Positions 1 to 13,044 of a stretch of 60,379 nt of DNA are shown here, piece after piece. The position numbers and the translations under genes are program-made. The DNA comes from Betaproteobacteria bacterium. Lineage in GTDB: Bacteria > Pseudomonadota > Gammaproteobacteria > Burkholderiales > SG8-39. The DNA lies in contig JACPYS010000065.1 in the NCBI GenBank assembly GCA_016195915.1, positions 1 to 60,379 of the forward strand, in the 5' to 3' direction. The notes under the pieces are model-generated. The model did no database searches and was not told the origin of the DNA. It saw only the letters and a list, made by a program, of their open reading frames with translations. Within the stretch, counting starts at the first letter, position 1; the number at the start of each line of letters is the position of its first letter.

Positions 1-160
1 GCTCGTCTCGACATGAGATAGACCGCCCGATCGTTCGGCTTCTGCTCCCTCGAGTCTACGTTCAACCACTGGGCAGATGGTAATTCTAGATACGTTCCGA
101 AATCCGGCGTAGGCAAAAGCCAATTTGTGGCCGCATAGCGCCGGAAACAGGTGCAAGAAA
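1..160. other. Left edge, no convincing gene
   Basis: No start codon with a ribosome binding site and no recognisable protein was found here. On the minus strand one frame stays open to the window edge, so the first codons of a gene continuing to the left are possible, but nothing in the translation is diagnostic. Confidence 0.3.
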
Positions 161-625
161 TCACACTGCTACTCCGTAATTCGGCGCTGTTGCCTGCCTT
201 GCTACTCCGGAAATCGGAACAAGCGATGTGCCGCGATGGTACGCCGTTCTCATTCGCTCGAAGTGCGCCGGGTTAATATCTAGCCCGTCCAATTGATTGA
301 GGGCGTACCACGCCAGCGCATACCACGCAGCTCGGTTCGGACACCTGCCTTTGCGGGTTTCAATCAACAACTCGCTATTGAGCAAGTCCCTCTTCGCTCG
401 CGTTATCGTGTCGGCACTTGTCCAGCCGAGCGGCTTCAGGTACTTCGCGCACGCCACAAGTTTGCCGTTGTTGTGGCCTTTGTACTGCATGGCTATGTCG
501 ATCAACAAAGCACGCGCCGAGTACCCAAGCGAGCGATAGGCGCGAGACTCGAGCACTACGTGGGGTAGGGCAATGTGCTGCGTTCCATCGCGTCCTGAGT
601 CCTTCCAGCGACGCCGCCGGGCCAT
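161..625 (-). CDS. Winged-helix / replication-like protein of an integrated element
   Basis: A 154-residue basic protein starting with an Arg-rich stretch (MARRRRWKDSGRD). The middle (about residues 25-95) reads like a winged helix-turn-helix of plasmid or phage replication proteins: a segment that begins near LPHVVLESRAYRSL, an alternating helix region around GYSARALLIDIA and a recognition-like helix around TSADTITRAKRDLL. It lies on the same strand as an AlpA-like gene and the integrase, the usual gene order of small integrated elements beside a tRNA. Role in element replication or regulation is inferred from this context; exact function is not recognised. Confidence 0.6.
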   Translation of the reverse strand: MARRRRWKDSGRDGTQHIALPHVVLESRAYRSLGYSARALLIDIAMQYKGHNNGKLVACAKYLKPLGWTSADTITRAKRDLLNSELLIETRKGRCPNRAAWYALAWYALNQLDGLDINPAHFERMRTAYHRGTSLVPISGVARQATAPNYGVAV

Positions 626-690
626 AGTTACCCAAGCCGCTTAAGGAAGAGGCAAACGCCCCAAAGCTCGGTAGTCATGGTCGCCGCCCC

Positions 691-960
691 TTATGCCGAT
701 GCAATGAGGGCGCGAATACTCTCCACTTTCCAGAATGTCCCGCGACCGTTGCCAATTTTCACTGGCTTCGGAAAGCGCCCGGATTTGACGCCAGCCCACC
801 AACAGGATTTTTTTACGGGAACGATAGCGGAGGAAGCTGGGCGGGAACGTTTTGGTCCTTTGCCGCGCTTGCGGTTTTCCTCGGCTTGATTTTCGGTCAC
901 GGCCTCTTGGCCGATGATTTGCGACAGGCTCAGAAAGCCGGTTTCAGGAAGTTGGTTCAC
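691..960 (-). CDS. AlpA-family phage/element regulatory protein
   Basis: An 89-residue protein with a GTG start. The C-terminal half (about residues 45-87) has the AlpA / excisionase-like helix-turn-helix pattern: a VKKSCWWAGVKSGRFPKPVKI segment split by the turn, then the wing GNGRGTFWKVESIRALI. AlpA proteins activate integrase or excisionase expression in P4-like elements. The N-terminal 40 residues are a basic, low-complexity linker. Position two genes from the integrase supports a regulatory or excision role for the element ending at tRNA-Leu. Confidence 0.75.
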   Translation of the reverse strand: MNQLPETGFLSLSQIIGQEAVTENQAEENRKRGKGPKRSRPASSAIVPVKKSCWWAGVKSGRFPKPVKIGNGRGTFWKVESIRALIASA

Positions 961-1074
961 CCAGGATGCTCCGTAAAAGACCGTTGCAGGTCGATACCCG
1001 CATACTCGCTTCTACGGAATGACTGCGAAACAAACTACGCTGGCAGGGTGCTCTCTGGCCTTGCTGAGTGCTCA

Positions 1075-1560
1075 CTATGCCCGCTGGGTACCATACTTGG
1101 CTTCCCATTCTCGACACCAATCTTCGATTTTCTTTTGACTTTTTAGGTGTTCGACTTTTTCCCGCATGTCCCTAGCAAATGCCGCTTTCGATTCGTAGTT
1201 ATCCGGCTTCTTTCGCCACTCCTGCCAGCATTCAAATACTAATTTTTTTTCCTGTTGCCTCGGATCTTTTTTAAGCCTCGCCAGCGCATTTTTCCTGCCT
1301 TGCTCGGACTTGATTTTGTCTCGCGCCACAAAAAAGAGAAGCGCCACTACACCAGCGCTTGGCGCGTGTTCTTCTACGTACCTGATGGCATCGAGGATCG
1401 TCGCATCTTTCAAAGCGCTCGAAAGAGCCTCGGCCTCCGCTTCCCATCGGCGAACGTTCTTAAACGTTACCGATACCTTTTGACTACTCGCGCCCGGGAA
1501 GAGCAACGTCGGATCGAGGATATCGCTCAGACGAACAGCGCCGGTCTGCTTCTTAGCCAT
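1075..1560 (-). CDS. Hypothetical charged protein of the integrated element
   Basis: A 161-residue protein rich in Lys, Arg and Glu. The first 50 residues look folded (RLSDILDPTLLFP). A hydrophobic patch GVVALLFFVARDK sits near residues 70-82. The second half is highly charged and probably helical (KNALARLKKDPRQQEKKLVF, then EWRKKPDNYESKAAFARDMR). I do not recognise a family. Strand and position place it in the cargo of the element between AlpA and the integrase. Confidence 0.55.
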   Translation of the reverse strand: MAKKQTGAVRLSDILDPTLLFPGASSQKVSVTFKNVRRWEAEAEALSSALKDATILDAIRYVEEHAPSAGVVALLFFVARDKIKSEQGRKNALARLKKDPRQQEKKLVFECWQEWRKKPDNYESKAAFARDMREKVEHLKSQKKIEDWCREWEAKYGTQRA

Positions 1561-1690
1561 AGCGCCCCTTTCACGCTCGCCCTTGAGTCAGGAGCCGCGC
1601 CGGCCGAGCAAGGGTGTCTCGGTTTTCGCACTCGGGGATCAGCCTCGGGCTAGGCGCGGCGAAGTCGGTCAACGTACAAAGTTGCGCCCG

Positions 1691-1867
1691 TCACTTAAAC
1701 AGATAAGGGAAAGCAGATGGTTTCTTCTCATTCATTATTATTCCCGCGCCGGGGCGAAGGATAAAATCCACGTCTCGCTTTTCCTTTGCTTCATTCCATC
1801 GCCTAACCATATAGAGAGTCGCCGCAGCAACGCAAATGAAGAAACCAATCCATAGAATGATGTTCAT
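1691..1867 (-). CDS. Small single-pass membrane protein
   Basis: A 58-residue protein. I chose the ATG at 1867 because a GGAG sequence sits about 8 bases upstream, and because the longer reading frame adds a leader that looks non-coding. Residues 3-21 (IILWIGFFICVAAATLYMV) form one membrane helix, followed by a basic and charged cytoplasmic tail. Function unknown; it travels with the integrase and may be element cargo. Confidence 0.5.
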   Translation of the reverse strand: MNIILWIGFFICVAAATLYMVRRWNEAKEKRDVDFILRPGAGIIMNEKKPSAFPYLFK

Positions 1868-1946
1868 AGATATTTCTCCAATGGTCTGGTGATGATCTTG
1901 GCGCGCCAATCCTCGATGCGCGCCTTGGGCTGGAGAGATTCGATCT

Positions 1947-3170
1947 TCAAGCGGCCTGCCCGTGCAACGTGATCACTTCCGCCCCGGCCTTCAGCTTGTC
2001 CAGATAGTCCGCCCACTTCTGCATCATCTTCCTGCGCTCCGGCAGGTACTCAGCGAAGTTATATGAAGCGGACACCTTGTTTCGCTCGCCGTGCGCAAGC
2101 TGCCGCTCGATTACCGCGTGCTTTTCCCCAAGTTCGTGCAGCAGCGTTGACGCCATGCTGCGGAACCCGTGCCCGGTCATTTCGTCCTTGGTGTACCCCA
2201 TCCTGCGCAGCGCCGCGTTGACGGTGTTTTCGCTCATCGGTCGCCCGCCGCCGCGCTCGCTCGGGAAAACGTAGCGTCCCCGCCCGGTCAGCGGCTGAAT
2301 CTCGCGCAGGACGCCGACTGCCTGAGACGATAGGGGCACGATGTGCTGCTCTTTCATCTTCATCTTGCCCGTCGGAATGCGCCACTCGGATTTGTCGAAG
2401 TCGAATTCTGTCCACTCGGCATGGCGAAGCTCGCCAGGACGCACGAAAACGAGCGCAGCGAGGCGCAGGGCGCACCGGGTGGTGAATCCCCCGGTGAACC
2501 CATTCACGGCGCGCAGCAGCCCTCCTACGGCCTTGGGATCGGTAACTGAGGCATGGTGCTGTACGTCGGCAGGGGGCAGAATATCTTTGATCTCGATGTC
2601 GCGCGTCGGATCGCGGCTCGCCAGCCCTCGCCCCACGGCGTAGCGGAAGATGCGCCCCATCGAGTTGTGCATTCGTCGGGCAATGTCCACCGCGCCGCGT
2701 TGCTCTATGCGCTCGATCACCCGAATGATGTCCGCCGCGACCAGTTCCGAGATAGGCCGGTTACCAATCAACGGGAAAACGTCAACCTCTAGGCGTCGCA
2801 TCAGCTTTTCTTTCGTGCTCTCCGCCAACGTCGCCGCGGTCTTGGCGTACCACTCCCGCCCGACCACCTCGAAAGTATTCGCAGCCAGCCCTTCCCGCAG
2901 TACCTTGCTGGCCTTCCGGTGCTCGCCCGGATCGACGCCGTTTGCCAGCAATTCGCGCGCTTCGTCGCGCTTCTTCCGCGCCGCCCGCAAGGTAGTTTCG
3001 GGATAGACGCCCAGGGCGAGCACTTTTTCCTTTCCGACGTGGCGGTACTTCAAACGCCAGTACTTCGCGCCGCTTGGATGTACGAGCAGATACATTGCGT
3101 CGCTGTCGCCAATCTTGTACGGCTGCGGCTTGCGCTTAGCGATTCGGGCTTTCGTGTCGGTGATCGGCAT
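1947..3170 (-). CDS. P4-type tyrosine integrase
   Basis: A 407-residue tyrosine recombinase that integrates the element into a tRNA gene. Residues 1-85 match the DUF4102 / Arm-binding domain of P4-like integrases (KARIAKRKPQPYKIGD, then the YPETTLRAARKKRDEA turn). The catalytic domain shows the Arg of VRPGELR near residue 244, HGFR at 334-337, the second His at 360 and the nucleophile Tyr at 370 in SASYNF. Length is normal for the family. The start codon lies 165 bases from the 3' end of tRNA-Leu, the usual orientation for an integrase at the tRNA-proximal end of its element. It appears intact. Confidence 0.95.
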   Translation of the reverse strand: MPITDTKARIAKRKPQPYKIGDSDAMYLLVHPSGAKYWRLKYRHVGKEKVLALGVYPETTLRAARKKRDEARELLANGVDPGEHRKASKVLREGLAANTFEVVGREWYAKTAATLAESTKEKLMRRLEVDVFPLIGNRPISELVAADIIRVIERIEQRGAVDIARRMHNSMGRIFRYAVGRGLASRDPTRDIEIKDILPPADVQHHASVTDPKAVGGLLRAVNGFTGGFTTRCALRLAALVFVRPGELRHAEWTEFDFDKSEWRIPTGKMKMKEQHIVPLSSQAVGVLREIQPLTGRGRYVFPSERGGGRPMSENTVNAALRRMGYTKDEMTGHGFRSMASTLLHELGEKHAVIERQLAHGERNKVSASYNFAEYLPERRKMMQKWADYLDKLKAGAEVITLHGQAA

Positions 3171-3171
3171 T

Positions 3172-3229
3172 GGGGGTATCAGTTTCGAATTGGGGGTATA
3201 AACGCCCGAAAAATACCCCCGATACCCCC
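3172..3229. repeat. Four GGGGGTAT units, likely integrase arm sites
   Basis: GGGGGTAT occurs at 3172-3179 and 3192-3199 on the plus strand and in inverted orientation at 3213-3220 and 3222-3229. The two direct units are 20 bases apart and the two inverted ones 9 bases apart. They lie between the integrase start codon and the tRNA, where P4-like integrases bind arm-type sites and also repress their own promoter. The functional role is inferred. Confidence 0.55.
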
Positions 3230-3334
3230 GGATGTCAAAGGACGGTACCGCACCGCCCCGGACAGCTTACTAGCGTTTTCCTCTATGAGAACAGCGCCGC
3301 TCTGGACTTGCTTGGACGCTGCTGGAAGGCTTGA

Positions 3335-3360
3335 TGGTGCCGGAAGAGGGACTCGAACCC
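3335..3360 (-). other. Probable attachment site in the tRNA-Leu 3' end
   Basis: P4-like integrases usually recombine in the T-arm and acceptor 3' end of a tRNA. That sequence, including the encoded CCA (3335-3337), is intact here and faces the integrase. The second copy expected at the far end of the element lies outside this window, so the exact core cannot be set. Confidence 0.45.
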
Positions 3361-3421
3361 TCACGCCATCACTGGCACCGGATTTTGAGTCCGGCGCGTC
3401 TACCAGTTCCACCATTCCGGC
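3335..3421 (-). tRNA. tRNA-Leu (CAA anticodon)
   Basis: Read on the minus strand, an acceptor stem GCCGGAA pairs with TTCCGGC. A seven-base anticodon loop CTCAAAA is closed by CCGGA/TCCGG and gives anticodon CAA. There is a long class II variable arm (GCCAGTGATGGC) and a T-arm GAGGG-TTCGAGT-CCCTC. The CCA tail is encoded (3335-3337). Length is 87 bases with CCA, normal for tRNA-Leu. It is divergent from queA. Confidence 0.97.
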
Positions 3422-3450
3422 GCTCGAAACGCGCGCATTATCGCGCCTTC

Positions 3451-3456
3451 TATAAT
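3451..3456 (+). promoter_or_regulatory. Candidate -10 box of queA
   Basis: A perfect TATAAT ends only 8 bases before the queA ATG at 3465, so transcription from it would begin at about 3462-3464. No good TTGACA-like -35 box is visible at the right distance. If used, the queA message would have almost no leader. Confidence 0.4.
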
Positions 3457-3464
3457 GACGCGCC

Positions 3465-5603
<2,139 letters not shown>

Positions 5604-5638
5604 TCCGCGCTTTTTTTCAATCCCTTCCGGAGTTCCAA

Positions 5639-5971
5639 GTGTTGATTTCTTCCGCTCATGCCCAGGCTGCCGCGGGCGGTGCCATGGGCGATGCCGGCCT
5701 GATGGGGTTCCTGCCTCTGATCCTGATGTTCGTGCTGCTGTACTTTCTGATGATCCGGCCGCAGATGAAGCGCGCGAAAGAGCAGAAGGTGATGGTGGAC
5801 GGCCTCGCGAAGGGCGACGAAGTGATCACTGCGGGCGGCGTGCTGGGTAAGATCACCAAACTGAGCGAGGCCTACATTACGCTCGAGATCGCATCGGAGA
5901 CCGAGATCACGGTGCAACGCTCGGCGGTGCAGACCCTCCTGCCCAAGGGCACCATCAAGAGTGCCCAGTAA
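5639..5971 (+). CDS. yajC: Sec translocon accessory protein YajC
   Basis: A 110-residue inner-membrane protein of the SecDF-YajC complex. A short periplasmic N-terminus (MLISSAHAQAAAG) is followed by one membrane helix (residues 22-40, GFLPLILMFVLLYFLMIRP) and the conserved cytoplasmic KVMVDGLAKGDEVITAGGVL. The start is GTG at 5639, supported by GGAG 7 bases upstream and by the conserved N-terminus of betaproteobacterial YajC. It lies directly before secD. Confidence 0.95.
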   Translation: MLISSAHAQAAAGGAMGDAGLMGFLPLILMFVLLYFLMIRPQMKRAKEQKVMVDGLAKGDEVITAGGVLGKITKLSEAYITLEIASETEITVQRSAVQTLLPKGTIKSAQ

Positions 5972-5983
5972 TAGCGCCGCGCA

Positions 5984-7843
5984 GTGAACCGCTTCCCGCT
6001 CTGGAAATACCTGTCGGTCGCGGGCACAGTGGTGCTCGCACTGCTCTACACCTTGCCGAATTTCTTCGGCGAGTCGCCCGCCGTGCAGGTCTCGAGCGCC
6101 AAGGCCACGGTGCGGGTCGATACGGCGCTGCTCGGGCGCATCGAAAACGCGCTGAACAAGGCCAACATCGCGCCCACCGGCACGCTGCTCGACCCGAACA
6201 GCGTGCGCGTGCGCCTCGCCGACCCGGACACGCAGTTGAAGGCGAAGGACGAAATCAGCCGCGCACTCAATCCGGATCCGTCCAACCCGACCTACGTGGT
6301 GGCGCTGAACCTACTTTCGTCCTCGCCGTCGTGGCTCACGGCCATTCACGCGCTGCCGATGTACCTGGGCCTCGACCTGCGCGGCGGGGTGCATTTCCTG
6401 CTGCAAGTGGACATGCAAGCGGCGATCACCAAGAAGCTGGAAAGCCTGACGGGTGACCTTCGCAGCCAGCTGCGCGACAAGGGCATCCGCCATGGTGGCG
6501 TGACCCGCGAGTCGCAGACCGTCCGCGTGCGCTTCCGCGACGCCGAGACGCGTGCCAAAGGGCGCGTCGTGATCCAGAACGCGGTGGCCGACCTGAACAT
6601 CGAAGAGCGCCAGGACGGCGAGTCCTTCATGCTGGTGGCCACACTCAAGCTCGAGGCGGTGAAGCGCACCCAGGAGTACGCGCTCAAGCAGAACATCACC
6701 ACCTTGCACAACCGCATCAACGAGCTGGGCGTCGCCGAACCGGTGATCCAGCAGCAGGGCGCCGACCGCGTGGTGGTACAACTGCCCGGCGTGCAGGACA
6801 CCGCCAAGGCCAAGGACATTCTCGGCCGCACTGCGAGCCTCGAGGTGCGCATGGTGGACGAGGAGAAGATGACGCCCGATTCGCTCGCGGCGGCGGCGCG
6901 TGGCGAAGTGCCGTTCGGAACGGAGTTCTATATCGAGCGCAACGGCCAGCCGATCATCGTGAAAAAGCAGGTGATCCTGACGGGCGACCGCCTCACCGAT
7001 GCGCAGCCCGGGTTCGACAACCAGACGCAGGAGCCGGCGGTGCACCTCACGCTCGATGCGCCCGGCGCACGCATCTTCAGGGACGTAACGCGGGAGAGCG
7101 TGGGAAAGCGCATGGCGATACTCCTGATCGAGAAAGGCAAGGGCGAGGTGATCACGGCGCCCGTTATCCGCGGCGAAATTGGCGGCGGCCGGGTGCAGAT
7201 CTCCGGGCGCATGACCACCACCGAGGCAAACGACACCGCGCTGCTGCTGCGCGCGGGCTCGCTTGCCGCGCCGATGGAAATCGTCGAGGAGCGCACCGTC
7301 GGGCCCAGCCTCGGCCGCGAGAACATCGACAAGGGCTTCAACGCCACGCTGTGGGGATTCCTCGCCATCGTGGCGTTCATGACCGTGTATTACATGATGT
7401 TCGGCCTGATCTCGTCGGCTGCGCTGGGGGTAAACCTGTTGTTCCTGATTGCGCTGCTTTCGTTGCTGCAGGCCACGCTCACGCTGCCCGGCATCGCCGC
7501 GATCGCGCTCGCCCTGGGGATGGCGATCGACGCCAACGTGCTGATCAACGAGCGCATCCGCGAGGAGATCCGGGGCGGCGCGACGCCCCAGGCTGCGATC
7601 TCGGCGGGTTACGAGCGCGCCTTCGGCACCATTCTCGATTCGAACATCACCACGCTGATCGCAGGCGTGTCGCTGCTCATCTTCGGCACCGGGCCGATAC
7701 GCGGATTCGCGGTGGTGCATTGCCTGGGCATCATGACCTCGATGTTCTCCGCCGTGACCGTGTCGCGTGCGATCGTCAACCTCGTATACGGCCACCGCAA
7801 GCGCGTCGCCCGCCTGTCGATCGGCGACACCGCCTGGAAGTGA
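5984..7843 (+). CDS. secD: Protein translocase subunit SecD
   Basis: A 619-residue membrane protein that uses the proton gradient to help complete protein export through SecYEG. The first membrane helix is at residues 7-25 (YLSVAGTVVLALLYTLPNF). A large periplasmic region carries the LGLDLRGGVHFLL motif near residue 127. Five C-terminal membrane helices include ALGMAIDANVLINERIREE. The GTG start lies 12 bases after the yajC stop codon. Length is normal for proteobacterial SecD. Confidence 0.97.
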   Translation: MNRFPLWKYLSVAGTVVLALLYTLPNFFGESPAVQVSSAKATVRVDTALLGRIENALNKANIAPTGTLLDPNSVRVRLADPDTQLKAKDEISRALNPDPSNPTYVVALNLLSSSPSWLTAIHALPMYLGLDLRGGVHFLLQVDMQAAITKKLESLTGDLRSQLRDKGIRHGGVTRESQTVRVRFRDAETRAKGRVVIQNAVADLNIEERQDGESFMLVATLKLEAVKRTQEYALKQNITTLHNRINELGVAEPVIQQQGADRVVVQLPGVQDTAKAKDILGRTASLEVRMVDEEKMTPDSLAAAARGEVPFGTEFYIERNGQPIIVKKQVILTGDRLTDAQPGFDNQTQEPAVHLTLDAPGARIFRDVTRESVGKRMAILLIEKGKGEVITAPVIRGEIGGGRVQISGRMTTTEANDTALLLRAGSLAAPMEIVEERTVGPSLGRENIDKGFNATLWGFLAIVAFMTVYYMMFGLISSAALGVNLLFLIALLSLLQATLTLPGIAAIALALGMAIDANVLINERIREEIRGGATPQAAISAGYERAFGTILDSNITTLIAGVSLLIFGTGPIRGFAVVHCLGIMTSMFSAVTVSRAIVNLVYGHRKRVARLSIGDTAWK

Positions 7844-7851
7844 GCTAGGCC

Positions 7852-8787
7852 ATGGAATTCTTCAAGATTCGCCGCGTCATTCCGTTCATGCGGCACGCGG
7901 TGCTGTTCAACGTCATTTCGCTGCTCACCTTCATCGCCGCGGTGGGATTCCTGGCGGCGAAGGGGCTCAACTTCTCGATCGAGTTCACCGGCGGAACGCT
8001 GATCGAGGTGTCCTACCCGCAGGCCTCGGACGTCGAGAAGATCCGCGCCTCGCTGGAAAAAGCGGGCTACAAGGTCGAGGTGCAGAACTTCGGCTCGACG
8101 CGCGACGTGCTGATCCGCATGCCGCTCACCAAGGGACAGTCGAGCTCGGACCTGTCGGAAAAAGTGATCGCGCTGCTGCAAAAGGACGACGCGGGAGCCC
8201 AGTTGCGCCGCGTGGAATTCGTCGGGCCGCAGGTGGGCGATGAACTTGCCGAAAACGGCGCGCTGGCCCTGCTGGTGACCGCGGTCGGGATCGTGCTTTA
8301 CCTGTGGTTGCGCTTCGAGTGGCGCTTCGGACTCGCCGCGATCATCGCCAACCTGCACGACGTGGTGATCATCCTCGGATTTTTCGCGCTGTTCCAGTGG
8401 GAGTTCTCGCTGCCGGTGCTCGCCGCGGTGCTCGCGGTGCTCGGGTACTCGGTCAACGAATCCGTGGTGGTATTCGACCGGGTGCGGGAGAATTTCAGGA
8501 AGATGCGCAAGGCTACCGTGTCCGAGATCATCGACAGGTCGATCACCGGCGTGATCTCGCGCACCATCATCACCCACCTGTGCACGCAGATGATGGTCAC
8601 CACCATGCTGGTGTTCGGTGGACACGCGCTGCATTACTTCGCGCTGGCGCTCACCATCGGCATCCTGTTCGGGATCTATTCGTCGGTGCTGGTGTCCTGC
8701 CCGCTGGTGATGTGGTTCGGCGTGTCGCGCGAGCAGTTCGTGGTGAAGGTCAAGCGCAAGGAAGAAAACGAAGGCGCCGTGGTGTAG
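7852..8787 (+). CDS. secF: Protein translocase subunit SecF
   Basis: A 311-residue six-helix membrane partner of SecD. The first helix follows an N-terminal FKIRRVIPFMRHAVLFN segment. The periplasmic part begins with GLNFSIEFTGGTLIEV, and the diagnostic VLGYSVNESVVVFDRVREN lies near residue 200. It starts 8 bases after secD ends and is the last gene of the queA-tgt-yajC-secD-secF operon, followed by a hairpin with a T-run. Confidence 0.97.
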   Translation: MEFFKIRRVIPFMRHAVLFNVISLLTFIAAVGFLAAKGLNFSIEFTGGTLIEVSYPQASDVEKIRASLEKAGYKVEVQNFGSTRDVLIRMPLTKGQSSSDLSEKVIALLQKDDAGAQLRRVEFVGPQVGDELAENGALALLVTAVGIVLYLWLRFEWRFGLAAIIANLHDVVIILGFFALFQWEFSLPVLAAVLAVLGYSVNESVVVFDRVRENFRKMRKATVSEIIDRSITGVISRTIITHLCTQMMVTTMLVFGGHALHYFALALTIGILFGIYSSVLVSCPLVMWFGVSREQFVVKVKRKEENEGAVV

Positions 8788-8812
8788 GAAATATCTGAAG
8801 AAATCGCGCTTC

Positions 8813-8879
8813 GTCGTTCTCGCGCAAGCGGGAACCCATTTTTCAAAGCGCTGCTGGGTCCCCGCGTTCGCGGGGCGAC
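8813..8879. repeat. Pair of inverted REP-like elements
   Basis: Two about 26-base units face each other at 8813-8838 and 8854-8879. Each has a GTCG head, a GC-rich hairpin and an ACCCA tail. The second hairpin is exact (CCCCGCG / CGCGGGG). This resembles the short extragenic palindromes common in beta- and gammaproteobacteria. It lies between the convergent secF and the spermidine-synthase-like gene. Confidence 0.55.
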
Positions 8880-8886
8880 ATTTTTT
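8860..8886 (+). terminator. Probable terminator after secF
   Basis: A perfect 7-base-pair stem (8860-8875, CCCCGCG / CGCGGGG) is followed five bases later by TTTTTT at 8881-8886. It sits at the end of the secDF operon; the stem could also stop the convergent gene weakly. Confidence 0.6.
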
Positions 8887-8898
8887 GGAGGCTTTAGC

Positions 8899-10911
8899 TC
8901 ACTTCAGCACATGCACCAGGTTCGAGTAGTCGTCGGTCCAGGTCCTCCACTCCGGCTTTTCGTCGACGTCCTCGGCATCCTTGATCGCGGCATGATCGAG
9001 CGCCGCTGCGTCGCGCGACACGAGGATCCAGTCGCTCGTCGTGCGCGAATCCTCCTCAGTGCCGCCTTTCTCATACACCCCGGTCACCTGCGCGCCGTTT
9101 TCCTGCGCGAGCCGCGCCACCACCGGCCCGAGGTTGAGGAACCGGTTGGACACGTGGAAGGCGACGATGCCGTCGGGCTTGACGTGCCTGAGGTACAGCG
9201 CCAGCGCCTCCCGCGTGATCAGGTGCACCGGAATTGCGTCGCTCGAAAAGGCGTCGACGGCGAGGACATCGTACCCCTGCGGCGCCTCGCGCTCCATCGA
9301 GAGGCGCGCATCGCCCAGGACAATGTCGATTTTCGCGCCGCTGTCGCCCAGGTACGTGAACTTCTCGCGGGCAATGCGGACAACTTCGGGATTGATGTCG
9401 TAGAAGCGGAATACGTCGCCCGCTCGGCCGTAGCCTGCGAGCGTGCCGGCTCCCAGCCCGATGACCCCGACGCGAACGGAATGCTCCTGCTTGGACAGGA
9501 TTCCCATACCGACGCCCGAGGTCGTCTGGTAATAGGTCGTGAGCTGCCCGCGGTGCTCCGGATCCAGATACTGCTCCCCGTGCATGATTACCCAGTGCAG
9601 CAGCCGGCGCATGTGGCCCGGCTCGCCGGCAGCGCCGTACTCCTTTACCCGCAACACGCCGTAGAAATTTCGCGCCGACGTGTTTACGTCGTTGCGGAAG
9701 CTGGCGATCTCGTAGGAGGAAGCACCGGTGACCGCCATCAGCACCGCCAGGCTCGAAACCCCGGGCACGGCGCCGAGTTGCCGGCAGCGGATCACCGAAA
9801 GCAGCGCGCAGACAGCCAGGCAGATGCCAAGTTCGTGGTAGCCGATGAATACGAGCGGCGCGAGCACCGCGACGAACAACCCGCCGAGGGCGCCGCCTGC
9901 GGAGATCGTCAGATAGAACGCGGTGAGGTGGCGCGCAGCCGGGCGCCGCTCGTAGAGTTCGCCGTGGCAGAAGAAGCACGCCACCGCGAGGCCGGAGAGG
10001 TACATCGCCAGCTGGAGCTCCATCTCGAACTGCCGGTCCGTGTCGATCAGGAGCCACGCCATGCCGATCAGCCACACCAGGCACACGCTCCAGAACCAGC
10101 GCGGCCGATACAGGTTTCGGCCCTCGAAGGCGAGGATGAAGGTGAGCAGGTAGAGGGTGAGCGGCGCCAGCCAAAGTAAAGGGATGGCCGCGATGTTCTG
10201 CGTGATGTGGTTGGTCACCGCAAGCAACAATGCCGAGCCTGTTGCCGACAAGGCAAGCCACAGCAGCAGGTCTGCGCGCGGAATCCTCCCCCCCGGGTCC
10301 TCCTCGGCAGGAATCGAGGCAGCACCCGGCAAAGAAACGCGTCCCGGAACCCAGGCTAGCGCTGCGCAGGCCAGCGCGAATGCGCCGAACATCCAGGACC
10401 ACATGCCGACCTGCGCGCCGCCGCCGAGGAACGGCTCGATCGCGAACGGATAGCCGATCAGCGCGGCGAGCGACGCCGCGTTCGAGACCGCGAACAGGCG
10501 GTAGGGATTCTCGCCGGGCCGCGTGCGCGCGAACCACGCCTGCAGCAGCGGGCTGGTCGAGGCAAGCACCAGGTAAGGCAGCCCGACGCTCGCGCCGAGC
10601 AGGAGCAGAATCCGCGTCACCGGCTCATCGGTTCCGTCCGGCTTCCACGACGGGTCGGGTGCGATCGGCAGTGTGGCGGCCGCCGCGGCCAGCAATACCG
10701 TATGCACGATCGCTTGCCAGCGCGGGGTGAGCCGGGTATTGGCCGCATGCGCGTAGGCATAGCCCGCAAGCAGCAGCACCTGGAAGAACAGCATGCAGGT
10801 AGTCCACACCGCCGCCGAGCCGCCGAACCACGGCAGGATCAGGCGCGCGATGAGCGGCTGCACGAGAAACAGCAGAAACGACGACAACGCGATGACCGCG
10901 GCGTGGAGCAT
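8899..10911 (-). CDS. Membrane-fused spermidine-synthase-like protein
   Basis: A 670-residue protein. The first 400 or so residues are about ten to twelve membrane helices (start MLHAAVIALSSFLLFLVQPL). The last 230 residues are a class I methyltransferase fold of the spermidine synthase type, with VGVIGLGAGTLAGYG as the nucleotide-binding loop and VLAVDAFSSDAIPVHL later. This fused architecture is widespread in proteobacteria; the substrate is unknown and true spermidine synthesis is not established. I chose the ATG at 10911 because a longer frame would run across purB on the same strand. It begins 18 bases after the purB stop, suggesting co-transcription. Confidence 0.85.
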   Translation of the reverse strand: MLHAAVIALSSFLLFLVQPLIARLILPWFGGSAAVWTTCMLFFQVLLLAGYAYAHAANTRLTPRWQAIVHTVLLAAAAATLPIAPDPSWKPDGTDEPVTRILLLLGASVGLPYLVLASTSPLLQAWFARTRPGENPYRLFAVSNAASLAALIGYPFAIEPFLGGGAQVGMWSWMFGAFALACAALAWVPGRVSLPGAASIPAEEDPGGRIPRADLLLWLALSATGSALLLAVTNHITQNIAAIPLLWLAPLTLYLLTFILAFEGRNLYRPRWFWSVCLVWLIGMAWLLIDTDRQFEMELQLAMYLSGLAVACFFCHGELYERRPAARHLTAFYLTISAGGALGGLFVAVLAPLVFIGYHELGICLAVCALLSVIRCRQLGAVPGVSSLAVLMAVTGASSYEIASFRNDVNTSARNFYGVLRVKEYGAAGEPGHMRRLLHWVIMHGEQYLDPEHRGQLTTYYQTTSGVGMGILSKQEHSVRVGVIGLGAGTLAGYGRAGDVFRFYDINPEVVRIAREKFTYLGDSGAKIDIVLGDARLSMEREAPQGYDVLAVDAFSSDAIPVHLITREALALYLRHVKPDGIVAFHVSNRFLNLGPVVARLAQENGAQVTGVYEKGGTEEDSRTTSDWILVSRDAAALDHAAIKDAEDVDEKPEWRTWTDDYSNLVHVLK

Positions 10912-10928
10912 TTGCGAAACGCCGTCGA

Positions 10929-13035
<2,107 letters not shown>

Positions 13036-13044
13036 GAATAAAGG

